NCBI RefSeq assembly: GCF_029637485.1
Contig: NZ_CP069128.1
Coordinates: 930,001 to 994,000, forward strand
DNA: 64,000 nt
Reading direction: 5' to 3'
Source of the DNA: Sphingomonas sp. LHG3406-1
GTDB lineage: Bacteria; Pseudomonadota; Alphaproteobacteria; Sphingomonadales; Sphingomonadaceae
Shown: in pieces, positions 9,101 through 18,949 of the stretch
How positions within the stretch are numbered: the first letter of the stretch is position 1
How the letters are laid out: every line of letters starts with the position of its first letter
Notes under the pieces: generated by a model
Told to the model about the DNA's origin: nothing
The model's input: only the letters and a program-made list of their open reading frames with translations
Databases searched by the model: none
Program-made: the position numbers and the translations under genes

Positions 9101-10215
9101 CCGACTTGCTTCTCCTCCTCCTGCCCGCCGTCTGCGATCCGGCCGACGCCGCCGTCCACTGGTGGCGGCTGGCGGACGGCAGCGTCGCGGAGCTTGGCAG
9201 CGACGAGCGCTGGCGCGCCTTGGCCGTACCGCCGACGGGCGGCGCGGGTCTGCCGGTGGTCGCCCTGGCGCCAGTCGCGGCGGTCTGCCTCGGCTGGCCG
9301 GAGCCGGAAGGCGCCACCTTGCCCCAGCGGCTCGGCGTGGCGAAGGCGACCGCGCTCGGGGACGCGGTCGGCGATCCTTCCACCCTCCATCTCGTCGCCG
9401 GCATGGTCGAAGAAAGGATCGCGGTTGCCACCGTTGCCAACGGCAGCATGGTCGAGTGGATCGACTGGCTTGGCGGCTTCGGGGTCGACCCCGTCGCCAT
9501 CGTCCCGGTCGGCCTTCTGCTTCCGCCCGCCGACGAGTGGCGCGCAGCCGTGCTCGGCTCCGAGCGGATGATCGGGCGCGGGGGCCTGCTCGCCCCCGAC
9601 GAACCTGCCCTGCGCGAGGCGCTGGTCGGCGAGGCGGAGCTGCCCATGCTGTCCGACGACGAGGTTGCGCAGCGTATCCTTTTCCTCGCCCAGGCGCTTC
9701 CGCTCAACCTCCGCAGCGGCCGCTTCGCGCGGCGGCGCCTGTTCGTCCTCGACTGGCGGCGGGTGCGCGAGCTTGCCGCCCTTGCCCTCCTCATCCCCGT
9801 GCTCGGGCTCGCCATGGCGCTGATCATGCTCTTCCGGCTCGATGCGGCGAGTGACCGGCTCGAGGCGGAGACAGCAAGGATTGCCTCCTCGACCCTTGGC
9901 CGCGAGCTGACGGCGACGGCGGCCGTGGGCGCGCTCGATGCGCGGATCGGCGAGACGCCGGGGGCGAGCGGCTCGGCCTTCGTGCCCCTCACCGCGCTTT
10001 ACCAGCAGATCCAGCAGGTGCCCGGCACCACCGCCATGGCCGTCAACTGGCGCGCCGACGGAACGCTTACCGCGAGTCTGGCGGCTACGCGTATCGAGGA
10101 CGTCAATCGATTGCTGCTCGCGCTGCAGCGGGCCGGCTATCGGGTGACGGCCACCACGCGCGCCGGTACGGGCGGGCAGATGATCGCCGACCTGACCCTG
10201 AGGAGCGCGGAATGA
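9097..10215 (+). CDS. gspL: Type II secretion system protein GspL
   Basis: Bitopic inner-membrane protein (372 aa) that anchors GspE. A cytoplasmic actin-like domain (about residues 1-220) is followed by one membrane segment (ALALLIPVLGLAMALIMLF) and a periplasmic ferredoxin-like domain (LTALYQQIQQVPGTTAMAVN...). Start ATG 9097 overlaps the gspK stop. The open frame runs much further upstream, but that part is a GC-rich shadow of gspJ/gspK. Confidence 0.87.
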   Translation: MTDLLLLLLPAVCDPADAAVHWWRLADGSVAELGSDERWRALAVPPTGGAGLPVVALAPVAAVCLGWPEPEGATLPQRLGVAKATALGDAVGDPSTLHLVAGMVEERIAVATVANGSMVEWIDWLGGFGVDPVAIVPVGLLLPPADEWRAAVLGSERMIGRGGLLAPDEPALREALVGEAELPMLSDDEVAQRILFLAQALPLNLRSGRFARRRLFVLDWRRVRELAALALLIPVLGLAMALIMLFRLDAASDRLEAETARIASSTLGRELTATAAVGALDARIGETPGASGSAFVPLTALYQQIQQVPGTTAMAVNWRADGTLTASLAATRIEDVNRLLLALQRAGYRVTATTRAGTGGQMIADLTLRSAE

Positions 10216-10694
10216 GCGCGGTGCGCGACTGGTGGCTGGGGCGGACCGTGCGCGAGCGCTGGCTCGTCGCCCTCATGCTCGCCATCCTCCTCCCCCTGCT
10301 CGCCTGGCTGCTGGTCGCGCGGCCGCTGATCGTGGCGCTCGAGCAGGCCCAGCAGCGCCATGTGCAGGCGGTCCGCCAGCACGGCCTGGTGCTGGCGCAG
10401 GTCACCCAGCTGCGCTCGGCACCGCGAATCGCGGCCGGCAGCACCGCCGCCGCCCCGATCGCGCTGAGGGTCACCGATGCCGCGGCCCGCGGCGGGATCT
10501 CGCTTTCGGCCAACCAGCCGCTCGGGCCCTCGTCGACCGCCATCACCCTCGCGCCGGCCAGCCCCACCGCCGCCCTTCGCTGGCTCCGGCAGCTGGAGCC
10601 GAGCGGGATCGTCGTGCGCGAGCTCGGCATCACGCCGCAGGGCAACGGCCTCGTCGTGGTCAACGCGACCCTCACCCAGGGTGCTGGGCGATGA
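10212..10694 (+). CDS. gspM: Type II secretion system protein GspM
   Basis: Small bitopic inner-membrane protein (160 aa) that stabilises GspL. A short basic cytoplasmic N-terminus (DWWLGRTVRERWLVAL) precedes one membrane segment (LMLAILLPLLAWLLVARPLIVAL) and a periplasmic ferredoxin-like domain ending LVVVNATLTQG. ATG overlaps the gspL TGA. The assignment combines topology, size and position between gspL and gspN. Confidence 0.83.
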   Translation: MSAVRDWWLGRTVRERWLVALMLAILLPLLAWLLVARPLIVALEQAQQRHVQAVRQHGLVLAQVTQLRSAPRIAAGSTAAAPIALRVTDAAARGGISLSANQPLGPSSTAITLAPASPTAALRWLRQLEPSGIVVRELGITPQGNGLVVVNATLTQGAGR

Positions 10695-11398
10695 ACCGGC
10701 GCTGGGCCGTCTGGACCTCCGGGATCGCGCTCCTCGCGGCGCTGCTGATGCTGCCCTTGCGCGTCGCCTTGCCCGCCTCGGACCTTCAGCAGCTCGGCCT
10801 CAGCGCGCGGCAGGTCGGCGGCTCGATCTGGTATGGGCGGATCGGTGAACTGATGCTCGGCCGCCAGTTGCTCGGCACCTTCGACGTGCGGCTCGATCCC
10901 GGCGCCCTGCTGCTCGGCCGGATCGCCATGCCGTTCGAGCGGCTCGACGCCGTGCAGGGTCCGCTGACCGGCGTGCTCCGCGCCGGCGGATCGCTGCGCG
11001 GAGTCGAGCGCCTCAACGGCTCGCTGCCTGCCGCCAATCTCCTCGGCGGCGCGCCGGTCGATGCGATCAGCTTCACCAACGCCACGATCCTGTTCGAGGA
11101 TGGCCGCTGCAGCGAGGCGACCGGCCAGATCGCCGCCAATCTCGCCGTCCGCTTCGGCCCGCTCGCGCTGGACCGCGGGTTCCGCGGCGCCCTTGCCTGC
11201 GAGGGCGAGCGCGTGCGTGCCCGGCTGGCGAGCGACGCCGGCACCGAGCGGCTGGAATTCTTCGTCAGCAACGAGGGCCGGGTGCGCGGCTGGATCACCA
11301 TCCGGAGCCCGCTTCCCGGCCTCGACACCATCCTGTCGACCTATGGCTTCCGAACCTCGCCGGACGGCCTGACCCTGCCGTTCGAAACGCGCCTGTGA
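10691..11398 (+). CDS. gspN: Type II secretion system protein GspN
   Basis: GspN-family protein, 235 aa, with an N-terminal membrane anchor (WAVWTSGIALLAALLMLPLRVAL) and a periplasmic domain with the family text LGLSARQVGGSIWYGRIGEL and LGTFDVRLDPGALLLGRI. GspN is present in only some T2SS loci and its exact role is not settled. Start ATG 10691 overlaps the gspM stop; its TGA overlaps the gspO GTG. Confidence 0.83.
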   Translation: MNRRWAVWTSGIALLAALLMLPLRVALPASDLQQLGLSARQVGGSIWYGRIGELMLGRQLLGTFDVRLDPGALLLGRIAMPFERLDAVQGPLTGVLRAGGSLRGVERLNGSLPAANLLGGAPVDAISFTNATILFEDGRCSEATGQIAANLAVRFGPLALDRGFRGALACEGERVRARLASDAGTERLEFFVSNEGRVRGWITIRSPLPGLDTILSTYGFRTSPDGLTLPFETRL

Positions 11399-12138
11399 CG
11401 CCACTTCTGGCGGTGCCCGCCGGGCTGCTGCTCGGCGCCATCGTCGGCAGCTTCCTCGCCACCTTGTGCCTGCGCTGGCCGGAAGGGCGAAGCGTCGGCG
11501 GCCGCTCGCAATGCGACGGCTGCGGCCGGCAGCTTGGCGCCCGCGACCTCGTGCCGCTGCTGAGCGCCGCGCTGGCCGGGGGCCGGGCGCGCTGCTGCGG
11601 CGCGAGGATCGACCCGCTGCACCGACACGTCGAATGGGCGGCGGCGCTGATCGGCGCCCTGTCTCTCTGGATCGCGCCGAGCCCTGCCGGCTTGGCCCTC
11701 GCCCTGTTCGGCTGGATGTTGCTGCCCTTGCTTGTTCTCGATCTCAGGCACTTCTGGCTTCCCGACCGGCTGACCATCCTGCTTGGCCTGACCGGACTCG
11801 CCGGCGGTAGCCTGCTCGACCTCGCCAGCCTTGAGCGCCGGCTGATCGGGGCCGTGGCGGCGGGGGCCCTGCTGTTCCTGATCGGCTTAATCTACCGACT
11901 GACCCGCAGGCGCGAAGGGCTCGGCGCCGGAGATCCCAAGCTCCTTGCTGCCATCGCCTTGTGGGTAGGACCGGAACTGACCGTCCTCACCCTGCTCGGC
12001 GGCGCCCTCCTCGGCCTCGCCTTCGCGCTGCGCCATCGTCATTCGGCCACGACCGCCCTGCCCTTCGGCGCCTTCCTCTGTCTCGCCGCCTGGCCGGTCG
12101 CGGCGTTCGTGATGACGGGTGTGGCCTGGAGGCCATAA
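11395..12138 (+). CDS. gspO: Prepilin peptidase / N-methyltransferase GspO
   Basis: Polytopic aspartic protease (247 aa) that cleaves and N-methylates the pseudopilins encoded upstream. The two catalytic Asp motifs are visible: LDLRHFWLPDRLT (first Asp) and GAGDPKLLAAIALWVG (GxGDxK-type, second Asp). The N-terminal cysteine region is partly kept: CDGC and a following CCGA, a degenerate form of the usual pair of CxxC motifs that bind zinc. GTG start at 11395. Last gene of the gsp operon; about 130 bp without a gene follow. Confidence 0.9.
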   Translation: MTPLLAVPAGLLLGAIVGSFLATLCLRWPEGRSVGGRSQCDGCGRQLGARDLVPLLSAALAGGRARCCGARIDPLHRHVEWAAALIGALSLWIAPSPAGLALALFGWMLLPLLVLDLRHFWLPDRLTILLGLTGLAGGSLLDLASLERRLIGAVAAGALLFLIGLIYRLTRRREGLGAGDPKLLAAIALWVGPELTVLTLLGGALLGLAFALRHRHSATTALPFGAFLCLAAWPVAAFVMTGVAWRP

Positions 12139-12271
12139 CGTTCGCCCGGAAGCGCCCTGATCCGGTTTCAGGCGAGTAACATCGGGAACCCTCCTCCGCC
12201 GCAGGACTTCACCCCTGATTGCTTGTTTCTCTTTCCGAACCTTGCCCGAGCGGCCAAGTCGTGTCCCCACG

Positions 12272-14479
12272 ATGAGCGCCAAGATGCTTGAGGCTGCCCG
12301 GCCGACGGGCGACGTCGCGCCGATGTTTCGCCGGCGACTGCTGGCCGGCACCGTCGGCCTGATCGCCTTGTGGGCGGCGCCCGCCGCGGCGGCACAGCCG
12401 ACAAGGCCGCCCGAGGAGCGCCCGCTCTGCCCGCCCGAGCCGCCGACGGCGGCCCCTGCCCCGCCTGCCGGCGCGAACCTGCCCGAGGTGGAGACGATCG
12501 TCTGCCGCGAGGAGGTGGAGAAGGACGTGCCGCCGCTCGGCGCCGACGATCCCGCGCTCGGCCAGCCGCTGGAGAGCATCGCCGAGTTCGAGCAGCGCCT
12601 CCGCGCGTCCGAGGCGCAGGCCGGCGACATCGCGCCCACCGCCGATCCCGAGCTTGCCGTTCCGCTCCCCCCGCTGAACCAGTTCGACGTGCGGGAGGTC
12701 GAACTGGCCCAGCCGGAGCCTGACCGGGCCGCGGCCGAGATCCGCTACCAGGTCCGCGTCGAAGGACTGGAGGCCGCCGACGGCGCCACCGACATCGCGC
12801 TGCGCGACCAGTTCGACGATCTGTCGGCGCTCCGCAGCGGCCGGGCCGCGAACGAAGCGCAGCTTTCCGCGCGGCTGACCGAGGACAGCGAACTGCTCCT
12901 GCGCATCCTCCAGGCCGAAGGTTGGTACGATGCGGCGGTCCGCACCCGCATCGACCGGCCGAGCGGGCCGGACAGCCAGTCGACCGCCGCCGTGCTGCTC
13001 GTGTCACCCGGCGAGCGCTACCGGATTGGCAGTATCGCCATCCAGGCCGATCCGACGGTCCCGGCCAACCTCATCAGCGACACCCTTGCCCTGCAGCCGG
13101 GCGAGCCGATCGTCGCCCAGCGCGTCCAGGGGGCGGAAGCCAATATTGCGGTGACCCTTCCGCAAAATGGCTATCCCTTCGCCACCGTCGGTCAGCGCGA
13201 CGTCCTGCTCGATCCCGAAACGCGGCTCGGCGACTATGTGCTTCCGGTCACGGTGGGTCCGCGCGCACGGTTCGGCGGTATCCGCACCACCGGCGACCTC
13301 GCCTTCGACACCCGGCACATCGGCGTCCTCGCCCGCTTCGACCAGGGCGAGCTCTACGACAGCCGCGACGTCGACGACCTCCGGCAGGCGCTGGTCGCCA
13401 CCGGCCTCTTCTCCACCGTCGCGGTCGCCCCCGAGCGGAGCGGCCAGCTCAACCCCGACGGCACCGAGCAGGTGACCCTGCTCGTCACCCAGGACGCCGG
13501 GCCGCCGCGGACCCTTGCGGCAAGTGCTGGATACGGCACCGGGCAGGGTTTCCGGGTCGAGGGCAGCTGGACACACCGCAACCTGCTGCCACCCGAGGGT
13601 GCGCTGATTGCGTCGGTCGTGGCGGGTACGCAGGAACTCGGCGCAAGCGCCATCTTCCGCCGGTCGAATGCGGGCAGGCGCGACCGCACCTTTCAGGCCG
13701 GCGTCGAGGCGCTTCGCAGCAATTACGACGCGTTCGAGGCGCTGACCGGGCGGCTGTTCGCGCGGCTCAGCTACGACAGCACGCCGATCTGGCGCAAACC
13801 CATCACCTGGGGAATCGGTGCGGAAGTGCTGGGAACGGTCGAGAAGGATTATAATCTGGCGCGGTCCGGCCGCCGCGACCGCAAGTTCCTGATCGGCAGC
13901 CTGATCGGCCAGCTCGGCCTTGACCGCACCGACAGCCTGCTCGACCCCACCCGCGGCTTCCGGGCGCAGATCCTCGCCCAGCCCGAAGCGGCGCTCGGCG
14001 GCGGCTTCAATCCCTATTTCCGCAGCCAGCTCGACGGCAGCGCTTATTATCCGTTTGGCGACAGCATCGTCCTCGCCGGCCGGGCGCGCATCGGGACCAT
14101 CCTCAACGTCGACCGCTTCGACCTCGCCCCGTCCCGGCGCTTCTATGGCGGGGGCGGCGGATCGGTGCGCGGCTTTGCCTATCAACAGCTCGGCCCCAAG
14201 GACCCGGAAGGCGATCCGCTCGGCGGGCTCAGCCTGGTGGAGGGCGCGGCGGAGGTGCGCTATCGCTTCGGCGACTATGGCGTGGTCGGCTTCGTCGACG
14301 TCGGCCAGGTCTATGACCGGCGCGTGCCGACCTTCGACGACCTGCGCGCCGGCGTCGGCATCGGAGCCCGTTATTATACCAGCTTCGGCCCAATGCGCAT
14401 CGACGTGGCGACCCCGCTCGGGCGCCGGCAGGGCGAGAGTCGGCTCAACATCTACATTTCCATCGGCCAGGCCTTCTGA
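12272..14479 (+). CDS. tamA: TamA-like outer-membrane protein (Omp85 family, POTRA plus barrel)
   Basis: Omp85-family protein that works with TamB in outer-membrane insertion and lipid/protein transport. A secretion signal (FRRRLLAGTVGLIALWAAPAAAAQ) is followed by a Pro/Glu-rich linker, POTRA-like repeats (about residues 190-380: RIGSIAIQADPTVPANLISD; RFGGIRTTGDLAFDTRHIG) and a C-terminal 16-strand barrel with the VRGF-type motif (GGGGGSVRGFAYQQLGP) and a terminal Phe. Start is uncertain: TTG 12242, ATG 12272 and ATG 12323 are all in frame and none has a clear Shine-Dalgarno. Its stop overlaps the tamB ATG, supporting the TamA call over BamA. Confidence 0.86.
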   Translation: MSAKMLEAARPTGDVAPMFRRRLLAGTVGLIALWAAPAAAAQPTRPPEERPLCPPEPPTAAPAPPAGANLPEVETIVCREEVEKDVPPLGADDPALGQPLESIAEFEQRLRASEAQAGDIAPTADPELAVPLPPLNQFDVREVELAQPEPDRAAAEIRYQVRVEGLEAADGATDIALRDQFDDLSALRSGRAANEAQLSARLTEDSELLLRILQAEGWYDAAVRTRIDRPSGPDSQSTAAVLLVSPGERYRIGSIAIQADPTVPANLISDTLALQPGEPIVAQRVQGAEANIAVTLPQNGYPFATVGQRDVLLDPETRLGDYVLPVTVGPRARFGGIRTTGDLAFDTRHIGVLARFDQGELYDSRDVDDLRQALVATGLFSTVAVAPERSGQLNPDGTEQVTLLVTQDAGPPRTLAASAGYGTGQGFRVEGSWTHRNLLPPEGALIASVVAGTQELGASAIFRRSNAGRRDRTFQAGVEALRSNYDAFEALTGRLFARLSYDSTPIWRKPITWGIGAEVLGTVEKDYNLARSGRRDRKFLIGSLIGQLGLDRTDSLLDPTRGFRAQILAQPEAALGGGFNPYFRSQLDGSAYYPFGDSIVLAGRARIGTILNVDRFDLAPSRRFYGGGGGSVRGFAYQQLGPKDPEGDPLGGLSLVEGAAEVRYRFGDYGVVGFVDVGQVYDRRVPTFDDLRAGVGIGARYYTSFGPMRIDVATPLGRRQGESRLNIYISIGQAF

Positions 14480-17400
14480 TGAGCGAGCTTACGGCCGAGG
14501 CAGGAGCAGGCGCTGCGCCGGTCGAGGAGCGGATCGTCGTTCGGCAGCGGGCCAACTGGCCGGTGCGGCTCGCCAGATGGCTGCTGGGCCTCGTCATCGG
14601 CTTCTTCCTGCTGGCCGGACTGATCGTCCTCGGCATCAACACCGACCCAGGACGCCGGTTCGTCGCCGACCAGATCGAAGGGCTCGAGTTCGCCAACGGC
14701 ATGAAGATCGGCGTCGGCCGGATCGACGGTTCGATCTATGGCGACCTCACCATCCATGGCTTCACCTTGTCCGATCCAAGGGGCGTCTTCTTCGCCGCGC
14801 CGCTCGTCCGGCTCGACTGGCGCCCATTCGACTATCTCGACAACCATCTCGACATCCGGCGCCTGACGGCCCCGACCGCCACCCTTGCCCGGCTGCCGGA
14901 GTTCCGGGCCACGCCGCCGAGCGACGGCCCGCTCCTTCCCGATCTCGACATCAGCATCGGTCAGCTCAAGATCGATCGGCTGGTGGTCGGCCCGTCGGTC
15001 ACCGGCGAGCGAAGGGTAGGCTTCGTCGAGGGCCGTGCGCGCATCGCCGACCGCCGTGCGCAGGTGGCGCTCCAGGCGTCGGTGTTCGGCGGGGAAGGTC
15101 GCGCCGGCGGGGATCGCCTCGTTCTGGCGCTCGATGCCGTGCCCGAAGACAATCGCCTGGCGCTCAACGCCTTCGTCAGTGCGCCGACCGGCGGCGTGCT
15201 GGCACGGATGGCGGGGGTTGACGAAGCCTTCTCCGCGCGGCTCCAGGGGTCGGGCGACTGGAAGCAGTGGAACGGGCGCCTGCTCGCCGATCTCGACGAT
15301 GCGCCCTTTGCCCGGCTCCAGCTGACCGCGCGCGACGGACGGTTCGGGGTGCGCGGGCCGACCCGCATCGCGCGGCTGGTCGAAGGTCCGACGGCGGCAC
15401 TCCTCGGTCCGATCACCACCATCGACCTTCAGTCGAGCTGGCAGAACCGCCGGGCCGACCTCAACGGGCGCATCGGCAGCGACGCCTTCACCCTCGTCGC
15501 CAATGGTATGGCGGATGTCGGACGAAACCGGTTCGACGACCTCCGGCTGAACTTCGCTCTCCTCAAGCCGAGCGTGCTGGCGCCCAATCTCACCGGTCGC
15601 GAGCTTCAGGGTGTCGCGACTCTGAACGGCGAAATGCGCCGCCCGGCGGTCGACTACCGCCTCACCGCCTCGACGCTCGCCTTCAACGACATGGGCCTGC
15701 AGGGGCTGGTGGCGGAAGGAGAGGCACGCTTCGACGGGCCCCAGCTGCTCGTACCGATCGCCGCCCGAGCCCGCGCCATCACCGGCCTCGACACGGTGGC
15801 GGGCGGAACGCTTCTGAACGTGCGGCTGGACGGCGACCTAGCAGTCGACTGGCCGCGGATCGTGTCGGACAACATCCGCATCCGCTCCGACCGGATCGAC
15901 GCCCGGGCGATCATCCTCGCCGACGTCGGCCGGGGCCTTTACACCGGCGCGCTCGATGGACGGATCAACAATTACCGCGTCGACAGCCTTGGCATCTTCA
16001 ACATCACCACCGACGCCGACGTGAGGAGACTCGCCAGCGGCGGCATCGGCCTCGTCGGGCGGGTGAGAGCCCAGTCGACCCGGCTCTTCAACGAAGGCGT
16101 GCGGGACTTCCTCGGCGGCAACCTCGTTGCCTCGAGCGACGTGGCTTATGGCGCCGACGGACTGATCCGCTTCTCGCGGCTGCGGCTGAATGCGCCCGAT
16201 CTCCGCGTCACCGACGGCCGCGGTTTCTATGCGCCCGACGGCCGCGTCGCCGTCACCGCGAGCGGCGTCTCGCGGCAATATGGACCGGTCGGGGTCGAGG
16301 TGACCGGCACCGCCTCCAACCCGCGCGCGACCGTCACCGCAGCGCGCCCGGGCTTCGGACTCGGCATCGCCGGCCTGCGTGCGGAGATCCGCAGCAGGGG
16401 CAATGCCTATGACGTGCTGGCCCGCGGCCGGAGCGACTATGGCGACTTCACCGCCGACGTGTCCGTCCAGACGGCTGCGGGGCCGCTGACCATCGACATC
16501 CGCCGGGCGACCCTTGCCGGGATCACCGCACAGGGTCGCGTGAGGCAGACGGCGGCGGGTCCGTTCGCCGGCCAGCTCCGCGCCACCGGCGACGGGATCG
16601 GCGGGCTGGTGCGCCTCGACGCGGTCGGCCGCTACCAGCAGGCCGTCATCAACCTGCGCGCGCGCAACGCCGTCCTGCCCGAGCCGGCCGGCATCGCGGT
16701 CGGTGCCGCCATCGTCGACGCTCGCGTGATCCTCTACGACCAGCCGGAGATCGTTGCCGACGCGCAGCTCGCGCAGGCGCGCTTCGGCACCACCGACGTC
16801 TCCGCCTTCCGCGCCATCGTCAATTATCGCGGCGGACAGGGTTTCGCGCGCGGCATTGCCGAGGGCAGTTCGGGAGTCCCCTTCCGCCTCGCCTTCAACG
16901 CCGACCTCCAGCCGAACCTGTGGCGCGCCGCGCTCAAGGGACGGGTAAACGGCGTCGACGTCCGGACCGCCAGCCCGGCGCGCATCGTGCCTCGCGGCGG
17001 GACGTACGAGCTGCTCCCGACGCGCCTCCAGCTCGACCAGGGAAGCGCGCGGATCGCCGGAAGCTATGGCTCCGAGCTTCGCCTGCAAAGCCGGATCGAC
17101 GGCGTCGACCTCACCGTCATCAACATCTTCGCGCCCGACCTCGGCCTCGGCGGACGCGCAACCGGAAGCATCGACTTTGCCCAGCGCGGCGATGCCCTTC
17201 CGATGCTCGACGTGAGCCTCGCCGTGCGCGGGCTGACCCGCACCACCGCCGCTGCCGTCAGCCGGCCGATCGACGCGAATGTGGTCGCCCGACTGAATGG
17301 CGGAAGCGGGTCGCTCAACGCCGTCCTGCGCACCCGCGGAACGGTGGTCGGACGGGTGCAGGCGGCGATCGCCCCGGCGGGCGGCGGAAGCTGGACCGAG

Positions 17401-18723
17401 CGGGTCGCGCGGGCACCGCTGCGCGGCGGCATCCGCTACGTCGGCCCGGCCGACGCGCTCTTCTCGCTGGCGGGCCTTTCGGACCAGAGCCTCAGCGGCC
17501 CACTCGGAGTCGCCGCGGACTTCTCCGGACGGGTCGAGCAGCCGTCGCTGCAGGGCGTCGTGCGCGGACGCAACCTCACTTATACCAATGCGACCTATGG
17601 CACGCGGCTCACGAACCTTGCCATCCAGGGCCGCTTCACCGGCGAGCGGCTGCAGGTGGACCAGCTGACGGCCAGCGCCGGCAGCGGCACCGTGCGCGGC
17701 AGCGGCTATGTCAGCCTGGCGTCGGCGAGCGGCTACCCGGCCGACTTCGACCTCACCCTCAACGATGCGCGGCTCGCCAACAGCGACGCCCTGCGGGTGA
17801 CCGCCACCGGCAATGTCCGGCTGGTCAAGGCCGCCAACGAGGCGCCGGTGCTGCGCGGCACGGTGCGGCTGCCCGCCACCCGCTACCAGATCGTGCGCGA
17901 AGGCGCGGCCGACGTGCCGGTCCTCACCGGCGTCCGGTTCAAGCCGCCGAGGGGCCGTCCCCGGGTCACCGGCGACGCGCCGCCACCGTCGGCGAGCGCC
18001 AGCTTCGGCGACGTTCGCCTCGACCTCACCATCGTCGCGCCGGGCGAGCTGTTCGTCAGCGGCATGGGGCTGGAATCGGAATGGCGCGCCAACCTGCGCG
18101 TGACCGGCACCAGCCAGGATCCGCGGGTCGCCGGCGCCGTCGACCTGGTGCGCGGCACGCTTGGATTCGCCGGCCGCTCCTTTGCCCTCCAGGAAGGACG
18201 CATCCGCTTCAACGGCGGGCGCACCGGCGATGCCACGGTGGCGCTCAGCGCGACCGAGACGATCGACGATGTCGACGTGACGGTAAACGTGACCGGCGCC
18301 GCCACCGACCCGCGCATCAGCTTCACCAGCTCGCCCGGCCTCCCGCAGGACGAGATCGTGTCGCGCATCCTGTTCGGCAATTCGGTCGGCCAGCTGTCGA
18401 CGCTCCAGGCCGTGCAGCTGGCGGCGTCGCTCAACACGCTGCGGGGGTCCGGCGGCGGGCTCAACCCGCTCGGCCAGCTTCGCCAGCTGGCGGGCGTCGA
18501 CCGGCTCCGCATCCTTGGGCCCGACGACACCGACGGCCGCGGAACCGCGCTGGCAGCGGGCAAGTATATCGGCGACGACATCTACCTCGAGGTCATCACC
18601 GATGCCCGCGGCTTCACCGCCACGCAGCTGGAAGTCACGCTCAGCCGGAGCCTGTCGATCCTTAGCCAGGCCGGCGGATCGGGCGGCACCAACGTCAACG
18701 TGCGCTACCGGAAGAACTATTGA
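14479..18723 (+). CDS. tamB: Translocation and assembly module protein TamB (AsmA/DUF490 family)
   Basis: Very large (1414 aa) inner-membrane-anchored periplasmic protein. One N-terminal membrane helix (about residues 35-55, LLGLVIGFFLLAGLIVLGIN) is followed by a long beta-rich repeat region forming the hydrophobic groove. The C-terminal DUF490/TamB domain is well conserved: GTLGFAGRSFALQEGRIRF, DPRISFTSSPGLPQDEIVSR, ILFGNSVGQLSTLQAVQLA. TamB bridges inner and outer membrane to TamA and is implicated in anterograde lipid transport. ATG overlaps the tamA TGA by one base. Confidence 0.93.
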   Translation: MSELTAEAGAGAAPVEERIVVRQRANWPVRLARWLLGLVIGFFLLAGLIVLGINTDPGRRFVADQIEGLEFANGMKIGVGRIDGSIYGDLTIHGFTLSDPRGVFFAAPLVRLDWRPFDYLDNHLDIRRLTAPTATLARLPEFRATPPSDGPLLPDLDISIGQLKIDRLVVGPSVTGERRVGFVEGRARIADRRAQVALQASVFGGEGRAGGDRLVLALDAVPEDNRLALNAFVSAPTGGVLARMAGVDEAFSARLQGSGDWKQWNGRLLADLDDAPFARLQLTARDGRFGVRGPTRIARLVEGPTAALLGPITTIDLQSSWQNRRADLNGRIGSDAFTLVANGMADVGRNRFDDLRLNFALLKPSVLAPNLTGRELQGVATLNGEMRRPAVDYRLTASTLAFNDMGLQGLVAEGEARFDGPQLLVPIAARARAITGLDTVAGGTLLNVRLDGDLAVDWPRIVSDNIRIRSDRIDARAIILADVGRGLYTGALDGRINNYRVDSLGIFNITTDADVRRLASGGIGLVGRVRAQSTRLFNEGVRDFLGGNLVASSDVAYGADGLIRFSRLRLNAPDLRVTDGRGFYAPDGRVAVTASGVSRQYGPVGVEVTGTASNPRATVTAARPGFGLGIAGLRAEIRSRGNAYDVLARGRSDYGDFTADVSVQTAAGPLTIDIRRATLAGITAQGRVRQTAAGPFAGQLRATGDGIGGLVRLDAVGRYQQAVINLRARNAVLPEPAGIAVGAAIVDARVILYDQPEIVADAQLAQARFGTTDVSAFRAIVNYRGGQGFARGIAEGSSGVPFRLAFNADLQPNLWRAALKGRVNGVDVRTASPARIVPRGGTYELLPTRLQLDQGSARIAGSYGSELRLQSRIDGVDLTVINIFAPDLGLGGRATGSIDFAQRGDALPMLDVSLAVRGLTRTTAAAVSRPIDANVVARLNGGSGSLNAVLRTRGTVVGRVQAAIAPAGGGSWTERVARAPLRGGIRYVGPADALFSLAGLSDQSLSGPLGVAADFSGRVEQPSLQGVVRGRNLTYTNATYGTRLTNLAIQGRFTGERLQVDQLTASAGSGTVRGSGYVSLASASGYPADFDLTLNDARLANSDALRVTATGNVRLVKAANEAPVLRGTVRLPATRYQIVREGAADVPVLTGVRFKPPRGRPRVTGDAPPPSASASFGDVRLDLTIVAPGELFVSGMGLESEWRANLRVTGTSQDPRVAGAVDLVRGTLGFAGRSFALQEGRIRFNGGRTGDATVALSATETIDDVDVTVNVTGAATDPRISFTSSPGLPQDEIVSRILFGNSVGQLSTLQAVQLAASLNTLRGSGGGLNPLGQLRQLAGVDRLRILGPDDTDGRGTALAAGKYIGDDIYLEVITDARGFTATQLEVTLSRSLSILSQAGGSGGTNVNVRYRKNY

Positions 18724-18920
18724 TGCGCCCGAGCGCGGTTCCACTGCTTCTCCTCGCCCTCACCGCCTGCGGCGACCGGCGGAGCTTTGACGAGCGCTAT
18801 TCGGACACGAGCGACAAGCTGGAGCAGAAGGCGCGGCAGCTGGACGAGAACCTCGCCGCGGCCGCGAACGCAGCCGACTCGGCGGGCAACGAAGCGGGCG
18901 GCTCAACGCGCACCGACTGA
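18723..18920 (+). CDS. Small predicted lipoprotein, function unknown
   Basis: 65-aa product with a lipoprotein signal: MRPSAVPLLLLALTAC, lipobox LTAC with the acylated Cys at residue 16. The mature part is short, charged and probably helical (DERYSDTSDKLEQKARQLDE), then Ala/Gly/Ser-rich. The ATG at 18723 overlaps the tamB TGA (TGATG), so it belongs to the tam operon. No family is recognised; an accessory role in envelope assembly is only a guess from position. Confidence 0.65.
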   Translation: MRPSAVPLLLLALTACGDRRSFDERYSDTSDKLEQKARQLDENLAAAANAADSAGNEAGGSTRTD

Positions 18921-18949
18921 CGGCGGGTGGCGCTGGCTTACAGGGGTGT

